DNA of 51,623 bases from Saccharofermentans sp. (GTDB taxonomy: Bacteria > Bacillota > Clostridia > Saccharofermentanales > Saccharofermentanaceae): NCBI GenBank assembly GCA_024683485.1, contig JAIKYD010000121.1:1-51623 (forward strand), written 5' to 3'. The notes below the pieces were generated by a model. That model worked only from the letters and a program-made list of their open reading frames with translations, was not told the origin of the DNA and did not search any database. Both the position numbers and the translations under genes were made by a program. How positions within the stretch are numbered: the first letter of the stretch is position 1; each line of letters opens with the position of its first letter. This document shows, piece after piece, positions 1 to 9,047 of the stretch.

Positions 1-758
1 TTTACTTTCTGATCCATCACATTAATGTAATCTCTGAGCTTCCTAGTTCTGCCGCCACCTATTACATATATCTTGTTGCCAATACCCTTTTGCGCGATCA
101 GATACATCGCGTTAGCTGCATCTGCGCTGTAAAGATAATCCCATTCCTGTTCGCCCTTGGTAAAGCCGGATTTCTCTCCTCTGATCATCTTGCGGAGAGA
201 AGAAATGACCATTGATCCTTCACCGTCATAAGGACCGTAAACGCTTAATATGCGTGTCCAGATATGTTTTATTCCAAGCTGTCCACAAAGGATGCGTGTC
301 AGCTGTCCTGCACAGAGTTTTGCGATACCGTAGCCGTTCTCGGGGAATGCCGGAGTATCTGCTCTCAAAGAGCCCTCCACTCTTCCGTATTCAGCCTGGG
401 ATCCTGAACCGATAAAAATCTTACAACCAAAAAACGAAGCCAGTTTTACAGCTGATAATGCATACCGGATATTTAGACTTTGGCTGTCTGTATCATTTCT
501 GGCAGCACCTGTTGTTGATTCCCACGCGAAATGATAGAAGACATCGAAAGGCTCATCCGGAACACTTTCCTCGCTGATATATTTATCATAATCACAAAGG
601 CTCAGTTCAAGAACAGACACCTTTCTGCTTTTTGGGAGCGTTCTTATGCGTGATGAACCTTTTCTGCATATAGCAAGAACTTCATCTCCATTCTCAATGC
701 ACTTTTCAATCAGCGCATGACCAATTGCACCCGTTGGTCCTGTGATTACAACTTTCAC
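1..758 (-). CDS. NAD-dependent epimerase/dehydratase, partial at left edge
   Basis: Extended short-chain dehydrogenase of the nucleotide-sugar type; 252 codons are visible without a stop and the C-terminus lies outside the window. The Rossmann motif GPTGAIG is at residues 7-13 and the catalytic YGIAK (Y143, K147) fits YxxxK. I chose the GTG at 756-758 because it places the first beta strand at the N-terminus and overlaps the upstream glycosyltransferase stop as GTGA, a sign of translational coupling. As the last visible gene of the CDP-sugar cluster it may reduce or epimerise a keto-sugar, for example the product of the neighbouring thiamine-diphosphate enzyme. That substrate is inference; the family assignment is firm. 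Confidence 0.9.
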   Translation of the reverse strand, partial: MKVVITGPTGAIGHALIEKCIENGDEVLAICRKGSSRIRTLPKSRKVSVLELSLCDYDKYISEESVPDEPFDVFYHFAWESTTGAARNDTDSQSLNIRYALSAVKLASFFGCKIFIGSGSQAEYGRVEGSLRADTPAFPENGYGIAKLCAGQLTRILCGQLGIKHIWTRILSVYGPYDGEGSMVISSLRKMIRGEKSGFTKGEQEWDYLYSADAANAMYLIAQKGIGNKIYVIGGGRTRKLRDYINVMDQKV

Positions 759-1705
759 TTTTCTTCCTCAAAATTAATTCTTTCTTCTTCAACTACTACC
801 GGCCGGTTAATAACACGCGTGTTGATATTTAAGATATATTCTCCAGTTAGACCAATAAAAAACAATTGAATTCCGCCGAGCAAGAATACACCGACAAGAA
901 TAGGAGCAGAACCTGCTTCAAATCCATACCAGTCAACAAGTTTTAAGATTAAATAGACCAAAGCAATAATAATACTGAGAAAAGAGCAGAATAATCCGAA
1001 GAATGTCGCAAGTCTCAAAGCCACCTTGGTATATGAGGTAATCGAGAGCATCGCAGCATCATACAAAGTGTAGAAATTATTATGCGTCTTTCCAGCCCTT
1101 CTCTTAGGTTGCTCATACTCAACCTGAACCATATTAAACCCTTCGCCATATTCAGCAACAATGCCTCTGATAAATGGAATCGGATCATCCAGTTCCCTGA
1201 GCAATGAGATAAAAGTCTTATCATATAATCCAAAACCTGTAAAATGCTCGATCATTTTAACCGATGACATCTTCTTGATCATTTTGTAGTAAACAGTTCT
1301 CAGAAAATAGACCAGCGGAGATTCTTTACTTGAAGTCTTCACACCGCTTACGATCCTGTGACCTTCCTCCCATTTTTTAACAAAAACAGGAATCATCTCC
1401 ACAGGATCCTGGAAGTCACAACACATAGTAATAACGCAGTCACCTGTGCATTGACACATACCATGAAAAGGCGAATTGAACTGACCAAAGTTGGTTACAT
1501 TGAAGATTGCCTTGATTTTCTTGTTTTGAGAACAGATCATACGGAGCTTATCTCTTGTTCCGTCAGTGGATGCGTTATCAATAAACACAAGCTCATAATC
1601 GTAATTACTAAGTTCCTTTTCCAAAGTATCTACTACGGCTTCGCTTATAGGAATAACGTTTTCCGTTTCATTAAAGCATGGAATCATTACGCTGATTTTC
1701 TTCAT
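755..1705 (-). CDS. Glycosyltransferase family 2, GtrB/DPM1-like, membrane-anchored
   Basis: Probable polyprenyl-phosphate sugar transferase. The GT-A domain spans residues 4-230, opening with VMIPCFNE and carrying the metal-binding DFQD at 97-100. Two hydrophobic helices follow at about 231-258 and 268-290, then a short charged tail, the layout of GtrB/ArnC enzymes that load a sugar onto undecaprenyl phosphate at the inner membrane face. It lies 31 bases after the thiamine-diphosphate enzyme and overlaps the next gene by 4 bases, so it is part of the sugar operon. The sugar used cannot be read from the sequence; a CDP- or UDP-hexose is possible. Confidence 0.9.
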   Translation of the reverse strand: MKKISVMIPCFNETENVIPISEAVVDTLEKELSNYDYELVFIDNASTDGTRDKLRMICSQNKKIKAIFNVTNFGQFNSPFHGMCQCTGDCVITMCCDFQDPVEMIPVFVKKWEEGHRIVSGVKTSSKESPLVYFLRTVYYKMIKKMSSVKMIEHFTGFGLYDKTFISLLRELDDPIPFIRGIVAEYGEGFNMVQVEYEQPKRRAGKTHNNFYTLYDAAMLSITSYTKVALRLATFFGLFCSFLSIIIALVYLILKLVDWYGFEAGSAPILVGVFLLGGIQLFFIGLTGEYILNINTRVINRPVVVEEERINFEEEK

Positions 1706-1736
1706 ATTCTAACCTTCAGTTCCAATGTTATATACA

Positions 1737-3521
1737 TCACAGTTTACAGTTGATGGCATTCTTTAACTCTTCTTCATCAAGCAAAGGAGCCATATCCTCC
1801 AAAGGACGGCTTGCCATCTGTCCGTCCGGTCTTACATAATTCACCTGTTTAGGAAGTATCTTCTGTGTTATATCAGCCTTAACTGTACAAAGAGCCGGGC
1901 CTTCATAATCAAGTACAGAACGAACCTTTTCTTTCAATTCTGCTGCGGTCTCAATATGATCTGAATGAATACCAAATGCTTCGGCGATCTTTGCCATATC
2001 AGGAAGTGTTAGTCCATTTGGTTCAGTACATCCTGTAAGATGCCCCTTAAAGTTTCCGTTCTGAGACTGATATATCATGCTGTAACCGCTGTTATCTACA
2101 ACAAAGATCTTTACAGGAAGATTTAACCGTTTTATGACTTCCAATTCCTGCATATTCATAGCAATACTTCCGTCGCCGGTAATACATACGGTACGTCTCC
2201 TTTCGGAAGCAACACAGCTTCCGATGCTGGCAGGAACATCATAACCCATTGCAGCCAAGCCTTTGGTCAGGAAAGCTCTCTGTCCCCATTTGATCTCGAA
2301 AACCTTCATAGTAATATCAACTGAAGTCCCGGAACTTGTAAACTGATAGATATCCTCCGGTTTCATCTGACGGGAAACCTCACTCGCAAGATCATAGGTG
2401 CTGACATAACCTTCGCGGGGTTCCTGTTCAGGAATCAGAACAGGATATTTTTCCCTTAATCTTCTGCAGTGATCGATCCATTTTTCACATGACACAGAAT
2501 TAATCTCATCAAAACGCGTCAAAAGCTTCTCGAGAAACGATCTTGCATCACACACTACCTTGATCTTTGGATGAACACTCTTTTTATTCATCTCGTTTTC
2601 ATCAACATCGACCATGATATGTACGGCATTTTCAAGAAAACTATCGAAATTATAACCGGTGCTTAACAGATTCAGTCTTGTTCCGATAGTCAGTACAAGA
2701 TCAGCACCTTGCTGAATAAGATTTGCTGCTCTCTGACCAACCGCACCCGGGCGGCCGAAATACATCGGATGTTCCTCTTCAATCAGATCAACACCATTCC
2801 AGGAAGTTAATACCGGAAAACCAAGTTTGTTATATAGTTCTCTGGCTTGACTAACAGCATGCCCCAAACGGATACCATGACCTAATACCAGAACCGGTTT
2901 CTCTGCTTTGTTTATTGCATCAATAACCCGGGTAATATCTTCATCTTTGGCTTCGTAATCAGGCAGCACAGAATCATCAAACGAAGCAAGAGATTCAGGC
3001 TCTACATTAGATGCCTGAATATCAAGAGGAACATCGATCCATACCGGACCCGGCCTGCCATTAACCGCAATAGCAGCAGCTTTCTCAAGTTCATACCTGA
3101 TATCCTCAGGTTCTTTAATCTGAACTGCATACTTAGCGTAGGAAGAAACCAAAGAAATAATATCTACTTCCTGAATTCCAAACTGACGGATCTTTTGGTT
3201 GCCTACCAGATCGGCACGTTTAGCCTGACCTGATATATATATAACAGGTATTGAATCAATGTATGCACCAACCAATCCTGTAATGGCATTCGTCGCACCC
3301 GGACCACTGGTTACAAGACAAGCCCCATATCCTTCGTGAACACGCGCATAGCTTTCAGCAGCAATGGAGGCTCCCTGCTCATGGAGCATAAATACACCTT
3401 TGACTCTGTCGCTTGAACCGAGTGAATTATTCATATGCATTGCTCCACCACCGGTTACACAAAAAACTTCTATAACACCAAGTGAAGCAATAAAATCAAT
3501 TATATAATCTGAAATTTTCAT
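1737..3521 (-). CDS. Thiamine-diphosphate-dependent enzyme, acetolactate-synthase-like
   Basis: Full-length 594-residue ThDP enzyme with the three domains of the acetohydroxyacid synthase/pyruvate oxidase family. The catalytic glutamate that activates the cofactor is E48 in LHEQGAS, and the metal/ThDP motif runs from GDG at 449-451 to DN at 476-477 (usually NN). There is no regulatory subunit and no other branched-chain amino-acid gene nearby, so a role in valine/isoleucine synthesis is unlikely. In Yersinia, YerE, a member of this superfamily, transfers a two-carbon unit from pyruvate to the C4 ketone of CDP-3,6-dideoxy-4-keto-glucose. The RfbF/RfbH neighbours make a similar role plausible but unproven. 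The start codon overlaps the aldolase stop (ATGA). Confidence 0.88.
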   Translation of the reverse strand: MKISDYIIDFIASLGVIEVFCVTGGGAMHMNNSLGSSDRVKGVFMLHEQGASIAAESYARVHEGYGACLVTSGPGATNAITGLVGAYIDSIPVIYISGQAKRADLVGNQKIRQFGIQEVDIISLVSSYAKYAVQIKEPEDIRYELEKAAAIAVNGRPGPVWIDVPLDIQASNVEPESLASFDDSVLPDYEAKDEDITRVIDAINKAEKPVLVLGHGIRLGHAVSQARELYNKLGFPVLTSWNGVDLIEEEHPMYFGRPGAVGQRAANLIQQGADLVLTIGTRLNLLSTGYNFDSFLENAVHIMVDVDENEMNKKSVHPKIKVVCDARSFLEKLLTRFDEINSVSCEKWIDHCRRLREKYPVLIPEQEPREGYVSTYDLASEVSRQMKPEDIYQFTSSGTSVDITMKVFEIKWGQRAFLTKGLAAMGYDVPASIGSCVASERRRTVCITGDGSIAMNMQELEVIKRLNLPVKIFVVDNSGYSMIYQSQNGNFKGHLTGCTEPNGLTLPDMAKIAEAFGIHSDHIETAAELKEKVRSVLDYEGPALCTVKADITQKILPKQVNYVRPDGQMASRPLEDMAPLLDEEELKNAINCKL

Positions 3522-5137
3522 TGTTCGTAAACACTTTCCGTCAGGAATGTAATATTCATATCCTGAGCTTTTTTCTTTATATCGCGGAACATGTCTTTAA
3601 TCTCTTCGTTAAGTTCACCCCATGCTTTTCCGGGATTTACTGTCGGAAGTGATGCATCAGCATAACTCTCGTTATACGTTTCTTTGAAACCGTCAAACCC
3701 TGAAATATAAATGTCTTTTACATCCAAATGCTTTAGCAGCCTCAAACAACAGATAACCGCATTATCAAAATGATCCCAGCCCCGCTTTATAGCACGTTCA
3801 AATTCGACTATGTATTCATCAGGATCTCCCTCATTCTTGACACTTGACAACAATATCTTTTTTACTGCATTGAACTGTTCTGAACGTGTTTCTTTCGCAT
3901 ATTCATAACGTGCGTTATTGGTCAGAAACAGGAAATCATATCTGTTTCTGTATTCCTCCAGGAGTGCATTAACCGCAATTACAATTACATCGTTTCTGTT
4001 CTGGTCAATAAACTCATCAATAATGTCTTTCTCTGTAATCGAAGATTTGCCTGGAGCTACAAGCACGATCTTCTTTCCAGACATTTCTTTCTTAAGCATC
4101 TCAACGGTGGAAGTGTCATTGATCTTGCGGTTCTGGTTTTCGATAAATTTTGCTTCCAAAAGATCATAATCGTATTTCTTCCTGTCTTCAGGAGAAAGAG
4201 ACTCAATGATATTTCTCATATCCTTCGCAGAAGTTCTATGATTCTTTGTAAGATAAGCAATGTTATTTACATGACAGCAATACATTCCCGATATACAATA
4301 CTCAGTGGAGTATCCCCACTCGTACTTTTCCTCGAAATATTTCATATAAATATCGATTGCATCCATTATTGCGTTCATGTCGTAATTGGTCTCATATTTC
4401 CTGTTTAGGTAATTAACCATAAGTTCGGTCGTGGCATTGCCGGCGCCTCTGCCCATTCCGCAAAGAGAAGAATCAACAACTACTGTACGATCTGTTTTTT
4501 CGAGAATCTTGATAAAATGAATCGCATTTGAAAAAGCGAGCTGCTGGTTATTGTGAGAATGGAATCCGATAGCTATATCCGGATTTAATTCAGAATTCAA
4601 AACAGAAACTATTCTGTCCAGATCCTCTTCATACATTGCACCAAAAGTATCAACAACTGATAAGCTTTTTGCACCCGATGCGTTTACCTCCTTGGCAAGC
4701 TCAACTAGATCTTCATTAGAATAAGCAAGTGTATTTGCTGCCTGGAAAAACAGCGTATATCCCTTTTCCAAGACTTTTTTGCCAACGCTTATTCCTTCCC
4801 TGAATTTGTTGTAAGGAAATACTACGCGGATCGCATCAATAGAATTTCCATCACACTCCGGGAGATTTGACAGATCGTATCTGTCCCAATCGATCATGGC
4901 AACATACATGAAGCCCGGTTTTCTTTCAGTAATATAAGGAACAACATCTGAAGGGACATGGAAAAACGATGAACCACTCTCATGTTCTTTATCTTTAAGC
5001 CATCCACACTCGATTATGTCAATAGAAGCATCCTGAAGTTTGCGAATAATACCCTTAATCGCCGGCTCGCCAAACTCAGAATTAACAATATATGCACCGT
5101 CGCGAAGTGTACAATCAAGCATTTTTATCTTCGACAT
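3518..5137 (-). CDS. DRE-TIM (HMGL-like) aldolase with extra C-terminal domain
   Basis: Two-part protein of 539 residues. The N-terminal 300 residues form a DRE-TIM metallolyase barrel: LDCTLRDGA at 7-15, the metal-binding HSHNN at 193-197 and a glycine-rich CGMGRGAGN loop near 230. Relatives cleave or form bonds in 4-hydroxy-2-oxo acids or do Claisen condensations with acyl-CoA. From about residue 350 there is a second, Rossmann-like domain (KIVLVAPGKSS) that I do not recognise with confidence. Translational coupling to the ThDP enzyme suggests the two act in sequence or as a complex, perhaps with the aldolase producing or consuming the 2-oxo acid used by the ThDP enzyme. The reaction is inference. 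Confidence 0.85.
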   Translation of the reverse strand: MSKIKMLDCTLRDGAYIVNSEFGEPAIKGIIRKLQDASIDIIECGWLKDKEHESGSSFFHVPSDVVPYITERKPGFMYVAMIDWDRYDLSNLPECDGNSIDAIRVVFPYNKFREGISVGKKVLEKGYTLFFQAANTLAYSNEDLVELAKEVNASGAKSLSVVDTFGAMYEEDLDRIVSVLNSELNPDIAIGFHSHNNQQLAFSNAIHFIKILEKTDRTVVVDSSLCGMGRGAGNATTELMVNYLNRKYETNYDMNAIMDAIDIYMKYFEEKYEWGYSTEYCISGMYCCHVNNIAYLTKNHRTSAKDMRNIIESLSPEDRKKYDYDLLEAKFIENQNRKINDTSTVEMLKKEMSGKKIVLVAPGKSSITEKDIIDEFIDQNRNDVIVIAVNALLEEYRNRYDFLFLTNNARYEYAKETRSEQFNAVKKILLSSVKNEGDPDEYIVEFERAIKRGWDHFDNAVICCLRLLKHLDVKDIYISGFDGFKETYNESYADASLPTVNPGKAWGELNEEIKDMFRDIKKKAQDMNITFLTESVYEQ

Positions 5138-5171
5138 ATTATCCGCTCCTTAGCTGTATTTTTCTCTTCTA

Positions 5172-6509
5172 TTAGCTGTTACACGCTTCCTTTATCGTCT
5201 TCGCCATATAATCGATCATCTCATCTGTCATTCCAGGATATACACCGACCCAGAATGATTTCTCCATAATACGGTCTGTATTGACGAGATCGCCTACAAC
5301 ACGGAAACCTTTTTTCTCCGCACGCATCTGATCAAAGCACGGATGCTTCGTTATATTTCCTGCAAAGAGCATACGGGTCTGAACACCATGTTCTTCGACA
5401 TAAGATACGACCTTCTTTCTGTCTATTCCTTCTTCGCATGTGATCAGGAACCCGAACCAGCTTGGATTAGAATTCCCGCAAGCCTGTGGGAGGATGAGAC
5501 CTTTTGTGCCTTCCAGTCTTTCATAAAGTCTCTTAAAGTTCTGTCTTCTTCTCTCAACAAAAGAAGGGAACTTCTTTATCTGAGCGCAGCCTACGGCTGC
5601 CTGCATATCTGTAGCTTTGAGGTTATATCCGAAATGAGAATATACATACTTGTGATCGTAACCTTTCGGAAGCTCGCCGAACTGTCCGTCAAAACGGTGG
5701 CCGCAAAGATTATCTCTGCCGGAAGGACAGGAACAATCCCTGCCCCAGTCCCTGAAAGATCTTATAATCTTATTGAGCAATGGGTTATTGGTGTATACAG
5801 CACCGCCTTCTCCCATCGTCATATGGTGAGGCGGATAGAACGATGATGTACCTATATCGCCCACCGTACCTGTCAGATATCTGTTTCCATCAAGAATATA
5901 CTCACTTCCCAAAGCATCACAGTTATCCTCTATAAGCCAAAGACGATGCTGGTCACAGAAAGTCTTTACAGCTTTGAGGTCAAAAGGATTGCCCAGGGTG
6001 TGTGCGATCATCACGACTTTGGTCTTTGAAGAAAGTGCATCTTCCAGTTTAGTGACATCGATATTGTATTGAGGGATAGTGACATCAACGAACACCGGAA
6101 CCACTCCATATTGTATTGCCGGTGTTACAGTTGTCGGGAAACCTGCAGCTACAGTTATCATCTCATCACCGGGAAGAACCTGTCTTTCCTTAAGCAGAGG
6201 TGAAGTTAATGTCATAAAAGCAAGCAGATTTGCTGAAGAACCGGAATTGACCAGACTTACGAAACGGATGCCAAGATATTTGGCAAATTCTTTCTCAAAC
6301 TGGTCAGTATATCTGCCACTAGTAAGCCAGAATTCCAAAGCTGAATCGACAAGATTTGTCATCTCGTCACTGTCGAAAATACGTGACGCATAGTTGATCC
6401 GGTCACCGGGGGCAAATTCTTTCTTCTGCTCCTTGAAATCATGATAATACTGCTCAACTAATCCGAGTATCTCTTCTCTTGCTTCATTTTCGTTATTCCA
6501 ATGGCTCAT
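5172..6509 (-). CDS. rfbH: CDP-4-keto-6-deoxyglucose 3-dehydrase (E1), RfbH/DdhC/AscC type
   Basis: PLP-dependent, iron-sulfur dehydratase that removes the C3 hydroxyl of CDP-4-keto-6-deoxyglucose on the way to 3,6-dideoxyhexoses. It has the aspartate aminotransferase fold, but the usual Schiff-base lysine is replaced by histidine in FYPPHHMTMGEGG (His228-229), the hallmark of sugar 3-dehydrases. Cys259, Cys261 and Cys269 in RDCSCPSGRDNLC match the cluster-ligand segment of E1. I prefer the second ATG (6507-6509): AAGAAGG lies 7 bases before it but only one base before the first ATG. The partner reductase (E3) and the CDP-glucose 4,6-dehydratase are not in the window. Confidence 0.93.
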   Translation of the reverse strand: MSHWNNENEAREEILGLVEQYYHDFKEQKKEFAPGDRINYASRIFDSDEMTNLVDSALEFWLTSGRYTDQFEKEFAKYLGIRFVSLVNSGSSANLLAFMTLTSPLLKERQVLPGDEMITVAAGFPTTVTPAIQYGVVPVFVDVTIPQYNIDVTKLEDALSSKTKVVMIAHTLGNPFDLKAVKTFCDQHRLWLIEDNCDALGSEYILDGNRYLTGTVGDIGTSSFYPPHHMTMGEGGAVYTNNPLLNKIIRSFRDWGRDCSCPSGRDNLCGHRFDGQFGELPKGYDHKYVYSHFGYNLKATDMQAAVGCAQIKKFPSFVERRRQNFKRLYERLEGTKGLILPQACGNSNPSWFGFLITCEEGIDRKKVVSYVEEHGVQTRMLFAGNITKHPCFDQMRAEKKGFRVVGDLVNTDRIMEKSFWVGVYPGMTDEMIDYMAKTIKEACNS

Positions 6510-6545
6510 TTTCATACCTTCTTAAAATTCTATGATGTTAGGAAA

Positions 6546-7328
6546 TCAGTCATCCCAACTCTTCCACAATGCCTTGCCGTTTTCCCATAGTTTTTCCAGA
6601 ATATCCTTCTCTCTTGCATTATCCATGCACTGCCAGAAGCCCCTATGCGTATATGACATCAGTTGTCCCTGAGATGCGAGTGCTTCCAGAGGTTCTTTCT
6701 CGAACACCGTGTCATCACCTTCTATATACTTGAAGATCTCGGGCTGGAGCACCATATAACCAGCATTGATCATGGCACCGTCAGACAAACTCTTCTCACG
6801 GAAAGAACGCACGGAATTATTCTCCGCAATATCCAGAATGCCTTTTTGCTGCTCAATGACAACAGACGTAAGAGTAGCAATCTTTCCATGTGACTTATGG
6901 AATTCAACTAGTTTGTTGATATCAACATCGCAGACACCATCACCGTATGTCAGCATGAAAGGTTCATCCCCGATATACTTTTCTATTCTCTTAACACGTC
7001 CGCCGGTCATAGTACTGTAACCGGTATCACAGACAGTGACTTTCCACGGTTCAATGGATGTCTCGTGAACGATCATATTATTGTTGCCTTCAGAATAGTC
7101 AAAGGTAACATCACTGCAACGGAGAAAATAATCAGCAAACCATTGTTTGATCATATGCTGCTTGTAACCCGCGCAGATGACAAACTCATTAAATCCGTAA
7201 TGAGAATACTCTTTCATAATGTGCCAGAGAATCGGTTTGCCGCCTATCTCGATCATTGGCTTGGGACGGAATTGGCTTTCTTCAGTTATCCTTGTTCCGT
7301 AACCGCCTGCTAAGATTACTACTTTCAT
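6546..7328 (-). CDS. rfbF: Glucose-1-phosphate cytidylyltransferase
   Basis: Activates glucose-1-phosphate with CTP to CDP-glucose, the entry step to CDP-deoxysugars. At 260 residues it has the expected family length. It shows the nucleotidyltransferase signature LAGGYGTRI at residues 6-14, the RPKPMIEIGGKPILWHIM segment typical of RfbF rather than RmlA, and the metal/sugar site YGDGVCDVD. A GGGAGAAGG ribosome site precedes the ATG. It lies 36 bases before rfbH and after an unidentified membrane protein, all on one strand. Because CDP-glucose has few other uses, this gene fixes the pathway as CDP-linked. Confidence 0.95.
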   Translation of the reverse strand: MKVVILAGGYGTRITEESQFRPKPMIEIGGKPILWHIMKEYSHYGFNEFVICAGYKQHMIKQWFADYFLRCSDVTFDYSEGNNNMIVHETSIEPWKVTVCDTGYSTMTGGRVKRIEKYIGDEPFMLTYGDGVCDVDINKLVEFHKSHGKIATLTSVVIEQQKGILDIAENNSVRSFREKSLSDGAMINAGYMVLQPEIFKYIEGDDTVFEKEPLEALASQGQLMSYTHRGFWQCMDNAREKDILEKLWENGKALWKSWDD

Positions 7329-7345
7329 ACGCCTTCTCCCAATCT

Positions 7346-8959
7346 TTACAATCTTGCAAAATACTTAAAGAACACTTTGTTATCCATATCCGTAGCGATG
7401 AAATTGACCGGTGGCCACTCCTGATTCTCGTCAAACGGATCCTTATCACGCTCTAAAGTAATTATACTATCTGTCTCAGGGTCGTTTATCCCTCTCAAAT
7501 ATACCTGCTCAAATCCTCTGGCAAGTTCAACACATGGAGTTACCGCACCGATCACCAGACAACCAATAAGGATCAAACAAAGAAAACGTGACAGCGATAT
7601 CTGTTTTGAACCCTTGCTGCTTTGCGGAGGAGCTTTGGATTCTTCTTTTCTTTTTTCAATCTCATCAAGGATAAACCGGTAACAAAAAACGTACATCATA
7701 AAAATCGGAGGAATGGAAGCCCTCATTGTAAAATCAGCATTTGAACCTAAACGCATCATAGGACAGACTAATAACAAAAGAACTGCTACATAAAACAGAT
7801 AATTCCTGCAGTTTGCTTTTGCGATCAAAACCGCAAATACGCCGAATTCGATTAGAACAAAGATTACATATACGAAAAAAGCGGGGAATCTCCAATTCAG
7901 AACCTCCAAGAGATCATTCTCCGTGGACGTGCTTCCTATGGCATTATTAGAAAGCAGATATGATCCGATGAATGGAAAAACAAAAAGAGCGGAGCATATA
8001 TTTGAAATTGAGAAAACTTCTCTCAAATATGACTTTGCCTTTTTTGCTTTCAGCATATCAACAAGACGCTTTAATGCTTTCGCAACACAAAATACATAAT
8101 AGCCGACAAACGGAAATGGTCCGTTGAACAAACAAGCCATACCGATAAATGCATAATTAGATACTTTATCCTCATGGAGCAAGAGCGCCATTGATATCCA
8201 CGAGATAAGAGCCTGATTAAACACCCAGCACACACACGTCGTTATGGAAGAAAACTGATACAGGCCAGCCCACCATTCAAGGTGCAGATGCCAGGTAATA
8301 GGCCAGGGACTTAGAATATCCATACCGGAGAAAAATACAAAACCTAAAAGAACCAAAAATACCTGTTTGGGGCTTGAAACATTAAAATGCATGATCAATA
8401 ACAGGAACAGAAGACACATTCCCAAAGCAAAATAGATGAGAAATACAATATTACCGGCAAAAAAAGCTGCTTCAGAGTTTTTGCTCAGCAGATACACCAG
8501 TTTCCCAGGGATTGCTGCAGGCAACCACAATCCGATGTAATATGAAAGCGCTCCGTTGAAATTATCATACAAAACCGGCCAGTCTTTTGTGATAAGATCC
8601 CTGAAAATAGCATTCCTCCAGGGATGGTCCACACTCTGGGCCCACAATCTTCCGACTCCGCATAAGATACAGTAAACAAATGTGAAGATTACCACCGAGA
8701 TCAGAAGAGCTTTTGAGATAAGGATCTTCTTATCTTGGGGCTTAGGTGTCTCAGTTTCTCCTGTATCCTTATGGAACAAACGTTTAACCAGACTGTTTTC
8801 TTCTGAGAACAAAAGACAAACGATCAACGCAAGGCAAGATAAGACAGCAAAATACCATTTAAGCCAGCCGATAAAAAAACAAAACAACGGCAAAGAAATA
8901 TATATAAGAGCAAACCGCCTGAGAAAATGATAAGAAATGGTCAGCTGCCCTTTATTCAT
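7346..8959 (-). CDS. Polytopic membrane protein, unknown, head of sugar cluster
   Basis: 537-residue protein with roughly ten to twelve predicted hydrophobic helices and a soluble C-terminal tail of about 60 residues (FEQVYLRGI onward). I do not recognise the family. The alternation of long loops and helices and an aromatic-rich segment (WPITWHLHLEWWAG) resemble GT-C membrane glycosyltransferases or YfhO-like proteins, but no catalytic motif stands out. It sits 18 bases upstream of rfbF on the same strand, so a role in lipid-linked sugar transfer or polymer assembly is a reasonable guess. A candidate promoter (TTTATT, 17 bases, TATAAT near 8993) precedes it. Confidence 0.7.
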   Translation of the reverse strand: MNKGQLTISYHFLRRFALIYISLPLFCFFIGWLKWYFAVLSCLALIVCLLFSEENSLVKRLFHKDTGETETPKPQDKKILISKALLISVVIFTFVYCILCGVGRLWAQSVDHPWRNAIFRDLITKDWPVLYDNFNGALSYYIGLWLPAAIPGKLVYLLSKNSEAAFFAGNIVFLIYFALGMCLLFLLLIMHFNVSSPKQVFLVLLGFVFFSGMDILSPWPITWHLHLEWWAGLYQFSSITTCVCWVFNQALISWISMALLLHEDKVSNYAFIGMACLFNGPFPFVGYYVFCVAKALKRLVDMLKAKKAKSYLREVFSISNICSALFVFPFIGSYLLSNNAIGSTSTENDLLEVLNWRFPAFFVYVIFVLIEFGVFAVLIAKANCRNYLFYVAVLLLLVCPMMRLGSNADFTMRASIPPIFMMYVFCYRFILDEIEKRKEESKAPPQSSKGSKQISLSRFLCLILIGCLVIGAVTPCVELARGFEQVYLRGINDPETDSIITLERDKDPFDENQEWPPVNFIATDMDNKVFFKYFARL

Positions 8960-9047
8960 TCACCCGAGTTCCTTTAAATTTATTTTATTTATTATAAACC
9001 CTAAAAGAAAATAAATAAATGAATAACTAAAGCAGCCTGCTTATTCA

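Noticed and set aside
1358..1753. 131-codon plus-strand frame opposite the glycosyltransferase
   Set aside because: Reverse-strand shadow of a clear GT2 gene; no start signal.
1737..3521. Acetolactate synthase for branched-chain amino acids
   Set aside because: No small subunit, no other ilv genes and a sugar-cluster context; family fold only is claimed.
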